This document shows, one piece after another, positions 1-8,744 of a stretch of DNA of 46,102 nucleotides (position 1 is the stretch's first letter; each line of letters starts with the position of its first letter). Location of the stretch: the NCBI GenBank assembly GCA_964458665.1, contig CAYWOO010000128.1, positions 1-46,102 on the forward strand, in the 5' to 3' direction. The notes below the pieces were generated by a model, which did no database searches, had not been told where the DNA came from, and saw only the letters and a program-made list of their open reading frames with translations. Source of the DNA: JANXYW01 sp964458665 (lineage in GTDB: Bacteria > Chloroflexota > Dehalococcoidia > DSTF01 > JACRBR01). The position numbers were made by a program, and so were the translations under genes.

Positions 1-1928
1 GCGTGGCCCTGGATCCACTTCTTGCGCGGCGCCACTTCGTCGCCCATCAGCGTCGAGAAGATCTCTTCGGCCTTCATGGCGTCGTCGATCTTCACCAGCA
101 GCATGGTGCGCTTCTCCGGGTCCAGTGTTGTCTCCCAGAGCTGCTCCGGGTTCATCTCGCCCAGACCCTTGTAGCGCTGCACGTGCGCCTTCTGTCCGTC
201 CTTCACTTTCGCGAGGTGCTGGTCGCGCTCGAGGTCGCTGTAGATCCACGTGTGCGCGCGACCCACCTGGATGCGGTAGAGCGGTGGCTGGGCGATGTAC
301 AGACAGCCTTCGTCGATCAGTGGCCGCATGTAGCGGAAGAAGAACGTCAGCAACAGCGTGCGAATATGCGATCCGTCCACGTCGGCGTCGGCCATGATGA
401 TCACGCGGCGATAGCGCAGCTTCGCCAGGTCCATCGTGTCGCCGAAGCCCATGCCGAGCGCCGTGATCAGCGAGCGGATCTCTTCGTGCGCCAGCATCTT
501 CTCCATCCGCGCCTTCTCGACGTTGAGGATCTTGCCGCGCAGGGGAAGGATCGCCTGAAAGCGGCGGTCGCGACCGGTCTTCGCGGTGCCACCGGCGCTG
601 ATACCCTCGACGAGATACAGCTCGCACTGGAACGGGTCGCGCTCCGAACAGTCCGCCAGCTTGCCCGGCAGCATCGTGCCGTCGAGCAGCCCCTTGCGCA
701 CCACGAGGTCGCGCGCCTTTCGCGCCGCCTCGCGCGCCCGCGCTGCGAGCACGCCCTTTTCGATGATCCGGCGCCCGTCAGACGGATGCTCCTCGAGGTA
801 CTGCATCAGCCCCTCGGCGACGGCGCTCTCGACGTGCGTCTTCACCTCGGCGTTGCCGAGGCGTGTCTTCGTCTGGCCCTCGAACTGCGGCTCCGGCAGC
901 TTGACGCTGATCACGGCGACCATGCCCTCGCGTACGTCATCGCCGCTGAGGTTCGCGTCGTCGTCCTTCAGGAACTTCTGCTTGCGCGCGTAGTCGTTGA
1001 GCACGCGCGTCAGCGCGCTGCGGAAGCCGGTCTGGTGCGCGCCGCCGTCGATCGTGTTGATGGTGTTCGCGAAACTGAACTCGACCTGCGAGAAGCCGTC
1101 GTTGTACTGGATCGCGCATTCGACCTGCGTCGTCTCGACCGTGCGCTCGACGTAGATCGGCCGCGACGTCAGCGTGTTGCGCCCCTTGTTCACGTGGCGC
1201 ACGAAGCTGGCGACGCCACCCTCGAAGCAGAAGTTCATGTCGCGTTCGCGGCCCGGGCGCTTGTCCTCGAACCGCAGCCAGATGCCCTTCGTCAGGTACG
1301 CCATCTCCCGGAAGCGCTGCAGCAGCTGCTCGTAGTCGTAGTCGATGGCGTCGAAGATCTCATCGTCCGCCAGCCAACCGGTGGTGGTGCCGGTGTGCAC
1401 CTGCTTCGGATCGGCAACCGTCTTCAGCGACCCCTTCGGGATGCCGCGCTCGTATTCCTGACGGTACATCTTGTTGTCGCGGCGCACCTCGACGTACATC
1501 TTGCGGGCGAGCGCGTTCACCACCGATGCCCCGACGCCATGCAGACCGCCCGACACCTTGTAGGCGCCGCCGCCGAACTTACCGCCGGCGTGCAGCACCG
1601 TCATGATCGTTTCGAGCGCCGAGAGCCCGGTCGTCTTGTGCTTGTCGATGGGGATGCCGCGGCCGTCGTCGCGCACCGTCACCCAGCCGTCGGCCTCGAT
1701 GGCGATATCGATCCGGCTGCAGAAGCCGGCCATCGCCTCATCGACGGAGTTGTCGACGATTTCGAACACCAGGTGGTGCAGCCCGCGCTGATCCGTCGTG
1801 CCGATGTACATGCCGGGGCGCCGGCGTACCGCTTCGAGCCCCTCCAGCACCTGGATATCGGACGCCGTGTACGAATCGGCCTGCTTGCCGCGCTTCGGCG
1901 TCGGCGCGTCTTTCGGCTTGCTCACCAT
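1..1928 (-). CDS. gyrB: DNA gyrase subunit B (C-terminal end cut by window edge)
   Basis: ATPase subunit of DNA gyrase, which introduces negative supercoils with GyrA. The 642 codons present start at an ATG whose first residues MVSKPKDAP lead into a standard GyrB N-terminus (SDIQVLEGLEAVRRRPGMYIG). The GHKL ATPase box (EIVDNSVDEA), the Gly-rich lid (GGLHGVGASVVNAL), the TOPRIM segment with its acidic triad (ADADVDGSH) and the C-terminal stretch LMGDEV are all visible. About ten residues are missing at the left edge. One oddity: the TOPRIM motif usually written EGDSAGGSA reads EGISAGGTA (residue 443 is Ile). The gene stands alone; gyrA is not in the window. Family assignment is certain. Confidence 0.97.
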   Translation of the reverse strand, partial: MVSKPKDAPTPKRGKQADSYTASDIQVLEGLEAVRRRPGMYIGTTDQRGLHHLVFEIVDNSVDEAMAGFCSRIDIAIEADGWVTVRDDGRGIPIDKHKTTGLSALETIMTVLHAGGKFGGGAYKVSGGLHGVGASVVNALARKMYVEVRRDNKMYRQEYERGIPKGSLKTVADPKQVHTGTTTGWLADDEIFDAIDYDYEQLLQRFREMAYLTKGIWLRFEDKRPGRERDMNFCFEGGVASFVRHVNKGRNTLTSRPIYVERTVETTQVECAIQYNDGFSQVEFSFANTINTIDGGAHQTGFRSALTRVLNDYARKQKFLKDDDANLSGDDVREGMVAVISVKLPEPQFEGQTKTRLGNAEVKTHVESAVAEGLMQYLEEHPSDGRRIIEKGVLAARAREAARKARDLVVRKGLLDGTMLPGKLADCSERDPFQCELYLVEGISAGGTAKTGRDRRFQAILPLRGKILNVEKARMEKMLAHEEIRSLITALGMGFGDTMDLAKLRYRRVIIMADADVDGSHIRTLLLTFFFRYMRPLIDEGCLYIAQPPLYRIQVGRAHTWIYSDLERDQHLAKVKDGQKAHVQRYKGLGEMNPEQLWETTLDPEKRTMLLVKIDDAMKAEEIFSTLMGDEVAPRKKWIQGH

Positions 1929-2290
1929 GTCGTTGTTTGCCCCAAGTCTGTGCGTGTTGGAGAAATTCTGGATCGAAAAGACCCGTGGCAACGTCCGTGT
2001 CGCCGGGCCTTCAATGGGCGGCTCCTGAGGGTGTCCGCATCACCCCAATTCTACCACACAACAAGGCCCTTCCCGAATCTAATTTCGGCCGTCTCCGGCC
2101 GATTTCGGGCGCTCCAGATCGGCGCGGCTAGCGCCCAGCTTCGAGCGCGGCGACGGCGATGCACCCGGCCCGTAGCGTGGACTTCCCCACGCGCGGTGTC
2201 GGCCTCTCCAACCCTTCGCCGCGCGGCGCGCCCAACCACTTCCGACCGCGCGCAGCGGCTCCTATCATGAGCGACGAAAGGGGCACGAAC
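1929..2290. other. Divergent intergenic region gyrB / serine hydrolase
   Basis: This is a 362-bp gap between divergently oriented genes. On the minus strand a TAGAAT hexamer (plus positions 2048-2053) could be the -10 box for gyrB, but no convincing -35 lies 16-18 bp upstream. At about 2083-2100 there is a short hairpin (TCGGCC, six-base loop, GGCCGA). No coding region or RNA gene was recognised. Confidence 0.35.
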
Positions 2291-3502
2291 ATGCACCTGG
2301 ATCCCACACAGGCAGGGCTCTCGCCAGAGCGCCTCGAGCGCATCACGGAACATCTCGACCGCAACTACATCCAGCCCGGGAAGATCGCCGGCTGCCAGGT
2401 GGTCGTCGCGCGCCACGGCCATGTGGCGTACTCGCGTTCGCTCGGCAGCATGGACCGCGAGCGGTCGCGGCCGATGGCCGACGACACGATCTTCCGCATC
2501 TACTCCATGACGAAGCCGATCACGTCGGTCGCGCTGATGACGCTGTTCGAGCAGGGGCACTTCCAGCTCAACGATCCCGTGTACAAGGTCATACCGGAAT
2601 GGCGCGATCACAGAGTGTGGGTGTCCGGCGACGGCGCGGCGATGGAGACGCGCGAGCCTGCGCGCCCGATGACGTTCCGCCATATCCTCAGTCATACCAG
2701 CGGCCTTACGTACGCCGCCACGCGCCATCCCGTCGACCGCGCGTATCGCGAGCAAGGCATCCGCCGCGCGCCGGCCGAAACGCTGCGGTCGTTCGTCGAA
2801 AAGCTGGCGCATGTGCCGCTGCGCTACGACCCCGGCGATCGCTGGATGTACTCGTACTCGACCGACATCTGCGGCTACCTGTGCGAAGCGATCTCCGGCA
2901 AGCGGTTCGACAACTTCCTGCAGGAAACGATCTTCGACCCGCTCGGCATGACCGATACGTCGTTCACCGTCGCGCCAGAGAAGGCACACCGCCTCGCTGC
3001 CAACTACCAGCGCCAGCCCGACAAGACGATCGCGCTCATCGATGATCCGGAACGCAGCCCGTACCTCAAGCAGCCGACCTACTTCTCCGGCGGCGGCGGA
3101 CTGACCAGCACCACGGCCGACTATCTGCGCTTCTGCGAGATGCTCCGCCGCGGCGGCGAGCTCGACGGCGCGCGCATCCTCGGCCGCCGCACCATCGAAC
3201 TGATGGCGCGTAATCATCTCTCAGGCAACCGTACGCTATCCGACATGGCGATCGGCGCCTTCTCCGAGACCGCTTACGAAGGCATCTGCTTCGGCCTCGG
3301 GTTCGCGACCACGCTCGACGAAGTCGCGTCCGGTTCGCTCGGACAGGGCGACTTTTACTGGGGCGGCGCTGCCTCGACGATCTTCTGGGTCGATCCGAAG
3401 GAGGACCTTGTCGTCATCTTCATGACGCAACTCATGCCGTCCGCCACCTTTAACTTCCGCGGCCAGCTCAAGAACATCGTCTACTCGTCGATCGTCGATT
3501 GA
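2291..3502 (+). CDS. Serine hydrolase, beta-lactamase class C / esterase family VIII type
   Basis: A 403-residue protein of the COG1680 serine hydrolase group (class C beta-lactamases, D-alanyl carboxypeptidases, EstB-like esterases). The nucleophile motif is S72-M-T-K75, inside FRIYSMTKPITS. The supporting HILSHTSGL segment follows at about 131, a Tyr-Ser motif (WMYSYST) at about 187, and a late WGGAAST segment replaces the KTG/HTG box. No signal peptide is seen, so it is probably cytoplasmic. I chose the ATG at 2291 because GAAAGGGG lies seven bases upstream; an in-frame ATG at 2267 is possible. The next gene, also a hydrolase, starts 19 bp downstream, so the two are probably cotranscribed. 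The substrate cannot be told; an esterase is more likely than a true beta-lactamase. Confidence 0.88.
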   Translation: MHLDPTQAGLSPERLERITEHLDRNYIQPGKIAGCQVVVARHGHVAYSRSLGSMDRERSRPMADDTIFRIYSMTKPITSVALMTLFEQGHFQLNDPVYKVIPEWRDHRVWVSGDGAAMETREPARPMTFRHILSHTSGLTYAATRHPVDRAYREQGIRRAPAETLRSFVEKLAHVPLRYDPGDRWMYSYSTDICGYLCEAISGKRFDNFLQETIFDPLGMTDTSFTVAPEKAHRLAANYQRQPDKTIALIDDPERSPYLKQPTYFSGGGGLTSTTADYLRFCEMLRRGGELDGARILGRRTIELMARNHLSGNRTLSDMAIGAFSETAYEGICFGLGFATTLDEVASGSLGQGDFYWGGAASTIFWVDPKEDLVVIFMTQLMPSATFNFRGQLKNIVYSSIVD

Positions 3503-3521
3503 CGCGGATCGGGGTTTCGTC

Positions 3522-4382
3522 ATGAGAATCGAAGTCGACGGCGTCCGCATCTTCTTCGACGTCGAAGGCGCAAGACTCGTCCCCGACGGCCCGCGCATGC
3601 GCGAGAAGGCGACGCTGATCCTGTTGCACGGCGGGCCGGGGATGGATCACAGCACGTTCAAGCCGGGGTTCTCGCAGTTCGCCGACATCGCGCAGGTCAT
3701 CTACATCGATCATCGCGGCAACGGACGGAGTGAGCGCCAGCCGCGCGAGACGTGGACGCTGGCGCAGTGGGGCGACGACATCTACGAGTTCTGTCGCGCG
3801 CTTGAGATCGAAAAGCCGATTGGCATGGGGCAGTCATTCGGCGGCTTCGTCGCCATCGCGTACGCTACGCGCCACCCGGAGCACCCAGGCAAAATGATCT
3901 TCTCCAGCACCGCTGCCCAGGGGTGGGCGCACGTCGAACGCAGCATCGAGCTGTTCCGCAACGCCGGCGGCGACGAGATCGGCGAGATGGCGCGTCATGC
4001 GCTCACGATCGGCTACGACGATCCGGAGTTCGTCGTGCGCTGGATCACCCAGGCGATGCCGTTTTGCAACACGAAAGCCGCGCCCGATCCGGACGCGCAG
4101 AAGCGGGGCGTACAATCCGGCAAGGTGCTCATGGACTTCCTCGGGCCCGGCGGCGAAGGCTTGACGTTCGACCTCCTCGCCGATCTCGCCAGGATCCAAT
4201 GCCCCACGCTCGTCCTCGGCGGCGAAGCCGACCCGATCACACCGATCGAGTCGCAAGAGGACATCGCCCGCGCCTTCCCGCAGCATCTCGTCCGCTTCGA
4301 ACGATTCGCAAACGCCGGCCATGGCCCCTTCCGCGACGACCCCCGCGCGTACGAAGTCATCCGCGACTTCATCCTGGCCTGA
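3522..4382 (+). CDS. Alpha/beta hydrolase, proline iminopeptidase-like
   Basis: A 286-residue alpha/beta-fold hydrolase. The oxyanion-hole segment HGGPG (36-40), the DHRGNGRS loop (63-70), the nucleophile elbow G-Q-S105-F-G-G, a late Asp (D237 in GGEADP) and His (H267 in NAGHGPF) give a full Ser-Asp-His triad. HGGPG together with DHRGNGRS is typical of the S33 peptidase / proline iminopeptidase branch, but related lactonases and esterases share these motifs, so the substrate is open. It lies 19 bp after the serine hydrolase on the same strand, suggesting a two-gene operon. Confidence 0.88.
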   Translation: MRIEVDGVRIFFDVEGARLVPDGPRMREKATLILLHGGPGMDHSTFKPGFSQFADIAQVIYIDHRGNGRSERQPRETWTLAQWGDDIYEFCRALEIEKPIGMGQSFGGFVAIAYATRHPEHPGKMIFSSTAAQGWAHVERSIELFRNAGGDEIGEMARHALTIGYDDPEFVVRWITQAMPFCNTKAAPDPDAQKRGVQSGKVLMDFLGPGGEGLTFDLLADLARIQCPTLVLGGEADPITPIESQEDIARAFPQHLVRFERFANAGHGPFRDDPRAYEVIRDFILA

Positions 4383-4478
4383 ATATCCTCTCGCGGCTCC
4401 CCGACCTTCAGTCCGCGCGCTCGCCCACGTCACGGGCGCTACCGTGCCTTGCTTGCGGCATATCCCCGCCGCCGTGGA

Positions 4479-4516
4479 CCTCTCTCTCCACCGAGCGGAG
4501 AGGGTCGGGGTTGAGG
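4479..4516. repeat. Dispersed palindromic repeat, family B, copy 1
   Basis: CTCTCC (4484-4489) pairs with GGAGAG (4497-4502), followed by a tail GGTCGGGGTTGAGG. The same plan, a CCTCTCC/GGAGAGG hairpin followed by a G-rich GGGGTGAGG tail, recurs at 10729-10774 and inside murB at 30769-30806. It sits in the 212-bp gap between the hydrolase and dprA. Confidence 0.6.
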
Positions 4517-4579
4517 TCGCCGCGCCCTACCGACTGGACATCCGTACAACCGGCGCTAGCGAACACCGCCTCCGCCCCC

Positions 4580-4585
4580 TATACT
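4580..4585 (+). promoter_or_regulatory. Candidate -10 box for dprA, leaderless type
   Basis: TATACT ends nine bases before the dprA ATG and there is no Shine-Dalgarno sequence in between. Transcription would begin at or within a few bases of the start codon. No good -35 hexamer is seen. Confidence 0.4.
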
Positions 4586-4594
4586 CCTGACCTA

Positions 4595-5695
4595 ATGGAT
4601 GAATTAGAACGTAAGTACTGGATCGCCTTCGCTCGCGTTCGGCGGGTCGGCCGCGTGCGTGTCCAGCAGCTCGAAGAGCACTTCGGCAGCCTCGCCGAGG
4701 CATGGCGCGCGACGCCGGGCGAACTGAAGGCGGCGGGCCTCGACTCCGGCGCCCTCACCGCCATCGCCGTCGCGCGCGACAACGTCGATCCCGATGCCGA
4801 AGTCGAACTGTTGGCGCGCCACGGCGTGCGTGCCATCACCTGGCACGACGACGAGTACCCGAAACGCCTGCGCGAGATCTTCGACCGGCCACCTGTCCTC
4901 TTCGTGCGTGGCGCCATCATCGCCGCCGACGAGTGGGGCGTCGCCGTCGTCGGCACGCGCCGCGTCACCGTCTACGGCCGACAGGTGGCCGAAGAGATGG
5001 CCCGCGGCCTCGCATCCAACCGCGTCACCGTCGTCAGCGGTCTCGCGCGTGGAGTCGACGCGGTGGCGCACCGCGCGGCGCTGGAAGCCGGTGGCCGCAC
5101 GATCGCCGTGCAGGCGTGCGGCCTCGATCTCGTCTACCCACCCGAACACAAGAAGCTCGCGGAAGAGATCGCTGAGCGTGGCGCCGTCGTCAGCGACTAC
5201 CCGATCGGCACGCAGCCGCGCAGCGAGTTCTTCCCGCGCCGCAATCGCATCCTCAGCGGCATGTCGCTCGGCGTTCTCGTCGTCGAAGGCGACATCAAGA
5301 GCGGCGCACTGATCACGGCCCGCCAGGCGCTGGAACAGAACCGGGAAGTCTTCGCCGTGCCAGGCAGCATCTATTCACCGAACTCGCGCGGCACGAACAA
5401 GCTGATTCAGGAGGGCGAAGCAAAACTCACGCTCGATGTGCAGGACGTGCTCGCCGAACTGAACCTCAGCATGGTGGCGCACCAGATCGAAATGACCGAG
5501 TTGCTCCCCGCCGACGAAACCGAGAGCGTGCTGCTGAAGCACCTCACCGCCCAGCCCGCCCACATCGACGAAGTGCGGCGCGAGTGCGGCTTGCCGATCG
5601 CCACGGTCACCGGCGCTCTCGCCATGCTCGAGCTGAAAGGCCTCGTCCGCCAGGTCGGCCGCATGAACTACGTCCGCACCGCCGCCCGCGCATGA
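4595..5695 (+). CDS. dprA: DNA-processing protein DprA
   Basis: A 366-residue DprA/Smf protein. In transformable bacteria it binds incoming single-stranded DNA and loads RecA. An N-terminal helix-hairpin-helix/SAM-like part (about 1-75) precedes the Rossmann-like core with VAVVGTRRVTVYG, VSGLARGVDAVAHRAA, GLDLVYPPEH and FPRRNRILSG, then a C-terminal winged-helix DML1-type domain (about 305-360, IDEVRRECGLPIATVTGAL). Length and domain order match full DprA. The stop overlaps the next gene's start (ATGA), so that gene is translationally coupled. comF, another competence-associated family, lies 5 kb downstream. Identity is firm; natural competence cannot be concluded from this window. Confidence 0.95.
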   Translation: MDELERKYWIAFARVRRVGRVRVQQLEEHFGSLAEAWRATPGELKAAGLDSGALTAIAVARDNVDPDAEVELLARHGVRAITWHDDEYPKRLREIFDRPPVLFVRGAIIAADEWGVAVVGTRRVTVYGRQVAEEMARGLASNRVTVVSGLARGVDAVAHRAALEAGGRTIAVQACGLDLVYPPEHKKLAEEIAERGAVVSDYPIGTQPRSEFFPRRNRILSGMSLGVLVVEGDIKSGALITARQALEQNREVFAVPGSIYSPNSRGTNKLIQEGEAKLTLDVQDVLAELNLSMVAHQIEMTELLPADETESVLLKHLTAQPAHIDEVRRECGLPIATVTGALAMLELKGLVRQVGRMNYVRTAARA

Positions 5696-6456
5696 ACGTC
5701 GACCCGATCATGCCGGAAGCGCGTCCCATCGTCGAGAAGGCCGCGTCCGTCTACATCCACCACACGCGTCAGTCCTTCGTTGGGCTCATCGTCCACGGCT
5801 CCGCGCTGAAGGGCGGCTTCATTCCCGGCTGCAGCGACATCGACATGCAGCTCTACGTCACACCAGACGCCTTCGTCGAAGGCCATCTGCCTTTAGAGCT
5901 GACGGTCGCCATCCACCGCGATCTCGCTCGCATCGATCTTGCGCCGTTCCGTTATCTGCAGTGCTACGCGTTTTCGGCGCACCTGCCTGCGGGCTGGGTC
6001 GGCCCCATTCCGGGCGCGTATCACGTTATCGCTGGCCGCCTCCCAATTCCCGAGGCTACCGCTGCTGAACTCCTCGAACGCGCGCACAGGTCGCTCGATG
6101 CCCTCCAGGTGCTGTCGCCGTACCTTTGGGACAACCTTCTCGAACACGGCGGCGGCCGCCTCGCCCGGCTGGGGCGCCTCATCTGCACGGATGTCTGGCC
6201 CGCGTTGTTCCAGCTGGTCATCGTCCGCGGCATGGACCCGATCGCCGCATGGTGCCTGACGAAGCAACAAGCGATGGACGCGCTGCCGGCCAGCGACGAA
6301 GCCGGCGCTGCCATCCGCGCCTTCTACGACGCGCTCCTCCGCTACTACCCGACAGAAGACTCCGTCGATGCCGCGCTCGATGTGCTCGTTCGCGGCGTGG
6401 CCTTCCTGCGCGCCGCGAAGGCGGCGGCCGCCGCCGGCGATGCCTCAACCGCCTGA
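5692..6456 (+). CDS. Nucleotidyltransferase-fold protein
   Basis: A 254-residue protein whose first 60 residues hold the polymerase-beta nucleotidyltransferase signature: HGSALKGGF followed by GCSDIDMQLY, that is G-S ... D-x-D. This motif is shared by aminoglycoside adenylyltransferases, minimal MNT toxin-antitoxin components and many uncharacterised enzymes. The remainder is helical with several Trp/Tyr-rich stretches and resembles a substrate-binding helical domain. Its ATG overlaps the dprA stop by four bases. The acceptor substrate cannot be predicted; kanamycin-type resistance is possible but not supported by anything specific. Confidence 0.75.
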   Translation: MNVDPIMPEARPIVEKAASVYIHHTRQSFVGLIVHGSALKGGFIPGCSDIDMQLYVTPDAFVEGHLPLELTVAIHRDLARIDLAPFRYLQCYAFSAHLPAGWVGPIPGAYHVIAGRLPIPEATAAELLERAHRSLDALQVLSPYLWDNLLEHGGGRLARLGRLICTDVWPALFQLVIVRGMDPIAAWCLTKQQAMDALPASDEAGAAIRAFYDALLRYYPTEDSVDAALDVLVRGVAFLRAAKAAAAAGDASTA

Positions 6457-6470
6457 CTACGCTACCGTTC

Positions 6471-6526
6471 ACCAATCACCAATCACCAATCACCAATCAC
6501 CAATCACCAATCACCAATCACCAATC
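6471..6526. repeat. Perfect 7-bp tandem repeat, eight copies of ACCAATC
   Basis: Eight uninterrupted copies of ACCAATC fill 56 bp, starting 15 bp after the nucleotidyltransferase stop and ending 14 bp before the next ATG. The unit is not a multiple of three and the tract is outside coding sequence. Less perfect 7-bp series occur at 8745, 9876 and 26848. Confidence 0.97.
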
Positions 6527-6540
6527 AGCGATAAGCGACC

Positions 6541-7431
6541 ATGAAGACCGCCTTAGAGCAACTCGGCTACGCATCCGACGACCGCGTCCTCATCATCCAC
6601 GTCGATGACGTCGGCTTCTCGCACGCCTCGAACGTCGCCGCGTTCGAAGGCATGACGCGCGGCAGCCTGACCTGCGGCTCGGCCCTCGTACCGGCGCCGT
6701 GGTTCATGGAGACCGTCGCGCTCCAGAAACAGCATCCCGAAGCCGACCTCGGCGTCCACATGACCCTGACCGCCGAATACGAGACCTACCGCTGGCCCGC
6801 GCTCACCGGTCGCGGTGGCGCTACGTCGCTGCACGCCCCTGACGGCGGCATGTGGCGCGACGTCGCGAGCGTCGTCGCGCACGTATCGCAAGACGAAGCG
6901 CGCGTCGAGTTGCGTGCGCAAATCGAGCACGCGCTCGCCATGGGCATCGATGTCACGCATCTCGACACGCATATGGGTACGGTGATCCACCCGAAATTCA
7001 TGCCGCCGTACGTCGACCTCGCGATAGAGTTCAAGCTGCCGGTCTTCTTCATCCGCCCCAGCGAGCGCCGCCTCGGTGCGCTGGGTGAAGGCGTGCGCGT
7101 CTACCTGGAGCAGCTAGCGAAGCTCGACGCGCTCGGCTGGCCCGTACTTGACAACGCCATCACGGAAACACTCAGCCAGATCGTCCCGGATGATAAGAAT
7201 CGGCGCTTCCGTGAATTCTTCGCGACCCTCCGGCCCGGCCTCACGCACTTCCTCTGCCACCCCGCCAGGGGCGGCGAAGAACTCGACGCGATGACGCCGG
7301 TTGACTGCGCCCACCGCGCGAAGGAATACGACCTGATGCGCTCGCCGGCGCTGCGCGAGCATGCCGCATCCCTCGGCATCAAACTCACTGGCTACCGAGA
7401 AATCCGCGACCGCCTGCGCGCGTCGCTGTAG
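6541..7431 (+). CDS. ChbG/HpnK (YdjC-like) family carbohydrate deacetylase
   Basis: A 296-residue YdjC-family protein, metal-dependent deacetylases acting on N-acetylated sugars such as chitooligosaccharides. HVDDVGFSH (20-28) supplies the metal-binding Asp residues, LGVHMTLTAEY and THLDTHMGTV supply His and Asp ligands, and FLCHPARGGEE is the usual late His-Pro motif. Length is normal for the family. There is no clear ribosome binding site; the ACCAATC repeat tract ends 14 bp upstream of the ATG. The convergent VOC pseudogene ends only three bases away. The natural sugar is unknown. Confidence 0.87.
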   Translation: MKTALEQLGYASDDRVLIIHVDDVGFSHASNVAAFEGMTRGSLTCGSALVPAPWFMETVALQKQHPEADLGVHMTLTAEYETYRWPALTGRGGATSLHAPDGGMWRDVASVVAHVSQDEARVELRAQIEHALAMGIDVTHLDTHMGTVIHPKFMPPYVDLAIEFKLPVFFIRPSERRLGALGEGVRVYLEQLAKLDALGWPVLDNAITETLSQIVPDDKNRRFREFFATLRPGLTHFLCHPARGGEELDAMTPVDCAHRAKEYDLMRSPALREHAASLGIKLTGYREIRDRLRASL

Positions 7432-7434
7432 CAT

Positions 7435-7826
7435 CTACGGCACGAATCGCCCGCCGGTGAACAGCGTGCTCTCGTCGACGAAGCAGATCGGATTGTCGAA
7501 CGGATCGCGCGCGTAGAACGAACGCTCGCCCCACGGTCGCGTGGCGATCGTGTCCGCCAGCCACGCACAGCCGGCGTCCTTCGCGCGCGCGAACACGATC
7601 TCGAGATCCGGCACAGCAAAGTAGATGTGGTCGGGATTCGGGCGAAACTCGGCGGTCGGGTGTCGGAGCGCGGATCGACGCACGCCAAGATGACGCCGCC
7701 GCAATCGAAGTAGTGACGTCCGCCGGACACGCGCTCGCCCGGCGTCGCGAAGACCGCGCCGTAGAACTCGGCGGCGCGCTCCATGTCGGAAACGGGCAAG
7801 ATGACGCGGTACGGGCGTGTGTTCAT
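7435..7826 (-). pseudogene. VOC (glyoxalase-like) family protein, frameshifted
   Basis: A VOC-superfamily protein split between two frames. From the ATG at 7826 the first 46 residues read like a VOC N-terminus (RVILPVSDMERAAEFYGAVF ... HYFDCGGVILACVDPR). The second half, in another frame down to the TAG at 7435, continues naturally (NPDHIYFAVPDLE, WGERSFYARDPFDNPICFVD). Joining them needs a net shift of one base (or two) near 7655-7670. The start codon overlaps the trmD stop (ATGA). It is either a recent pseudogene or a one-base sequence error; the intact protein would be about 130 residues. Confidence 0.8.
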
Positions 7827-8572
7827 TCCATGCCTCCTTCGCGTTTCTGAAGCTCATCCTTCACCAACCGCCGCTCGTCCGCAGTCAGCTCAGCCTTCGC
7901 CAGTAGATCCGGCCGCCGGCGCGCCGTGCGCAGCACGCTCTGCCGCCGCCGCCACTTCGCGATCTCCGCGTGATGGCCGGAGAGCAGCACCTCCGGGATC
8001 GTCATGCCGCGGAAGTCCGGCGGCCGCGTGTACTGCGGATACTCCAGCAGCCCCTGCGCGTGCGACTCTTCCTCGAGCGACAGCTCCGACCCCAACACGC
8101 CCGGCTGATGGCGCGCGACCGCATCGACGAGCACCATCGCGGCGGGTTCGCCGCCCGACAGCACGTAGTCGCCGACACTGATCTCGTCGTCGACGAGCGA
8201 CTCGCGAACGCGCTCGTCCACGCCCTCATAGTGCCCGCAGATCAGGATCAACCTCTGCTCGGCTGCCAACTCCTCCACCACTTGATGGTTCAGCAGGCGC
8301 CCCTGTGGCGTCAACAGCACCACCTTGCCCGCCGGTTGAGCCATCGGTCGTACCGCATCGACGCACGCGAAGATCGGGTCGGGTTTCATCACCATGCCCG
8401 GCCCGCCGCCATACGCATAGTCGTCCACAATCCGGTGCTTGTCCGTCGTGTAGTCGCGCGGGTTGTGCAGCGCGATCTCCAGCACGCCCGCCTCGCGCGC
8501 GCGCGCGATGATGCTGGCGTCGAACGGCCCCGCAAACATCTCGGGAAACAGCGTGAGAATATCGATTCGCAT
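7823..8572 (-). CDS. trmD: tRNA (guanine-N1)-methyltransferase TrmD
   Basis: A 249-residue TrmD, which methylates G37 of tRNAs using S-adenosylmethionine and prevents +1 frameshifting. Recognisable segments are MRIDILTLFPEMF, YGGGPGMVMKPDP, LICGHYEGVDERV (trefoil knot), ISVGDYVLSGGE and the C-terminal PPDFRGMTIPEVLLSGHH. Length is standard. It is not with rpsP, rimM and rplS as in many genomes but is followed by the coupled VOC gene. A TAACCT hexamer ends six bases before the ATG with no ribosome binding site, a leaderless arrangement like dprA and comF. Confidence 0.97.
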   Translation of the reverse strand: MRIDILTLFPEMFAGPFDASIIARAREAGVLEIALHNPRDYTTDKHRIVDDYAYGGGPGMVMKPDPIFACVDAVRPMAQPAGKVVLLTPQGRLLNHQVVEELAAEQRLILICGHYEGVDERVRESLVDDEISVGDYVLSGGEPAAMVLVDAVARHQPGVLGSELSLEEESHAQGLLEYPQYTRPPDFRGMTIPEVLLSGHHAEIAKWRRRQSVLRTARRRPDLLAKAELTADERRLVKDELQKREGGME

Positions 8573-8648
8573 GGACGTAGGTTAGCAGGCGGATGCCGAG
8601 TACTGGACGCGAGCAGATCGGTGGCCGGAGATGATGGAGGAAGTACCC

Positions 8649-8666
8649 GCGGAGCTTTAGCTCCGC
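8649..8666. repeat. Perfect inverted repeat GCGGAGCT-TT-AGCTCCGC
   Basis: Eight-base arms with a two-base centre lie in the 188-bp gap between the NUDIX gene's 3' end and trmD. It could stop transcription from the NUDIX gene but has no T-run, so a dispersed palindrome is as likely. Confidence 0.5.
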
Positions 8667-8744
8667 CGAGTGCCACACTCAGACAAGCAGCAGTTCTCGA
8701 CTAATAGCCGCTTCAAGCCCAAGAGCCAACGGCGCAAAGGTAAT

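Noticed and set aside
3..2270. Long open frame on the plus strand opposite gyrB
   Set aside because: It is the complement of a clear gyrB; its product is low-complexity His/Arg/Val-rich, typical of antisense frames in GC-rich DNA.
6471..6526. CRISPR-like array
   Set aside because: The unit is 7 bp with no spacers and no cas genes nearby; it is a simple tandem repeat.
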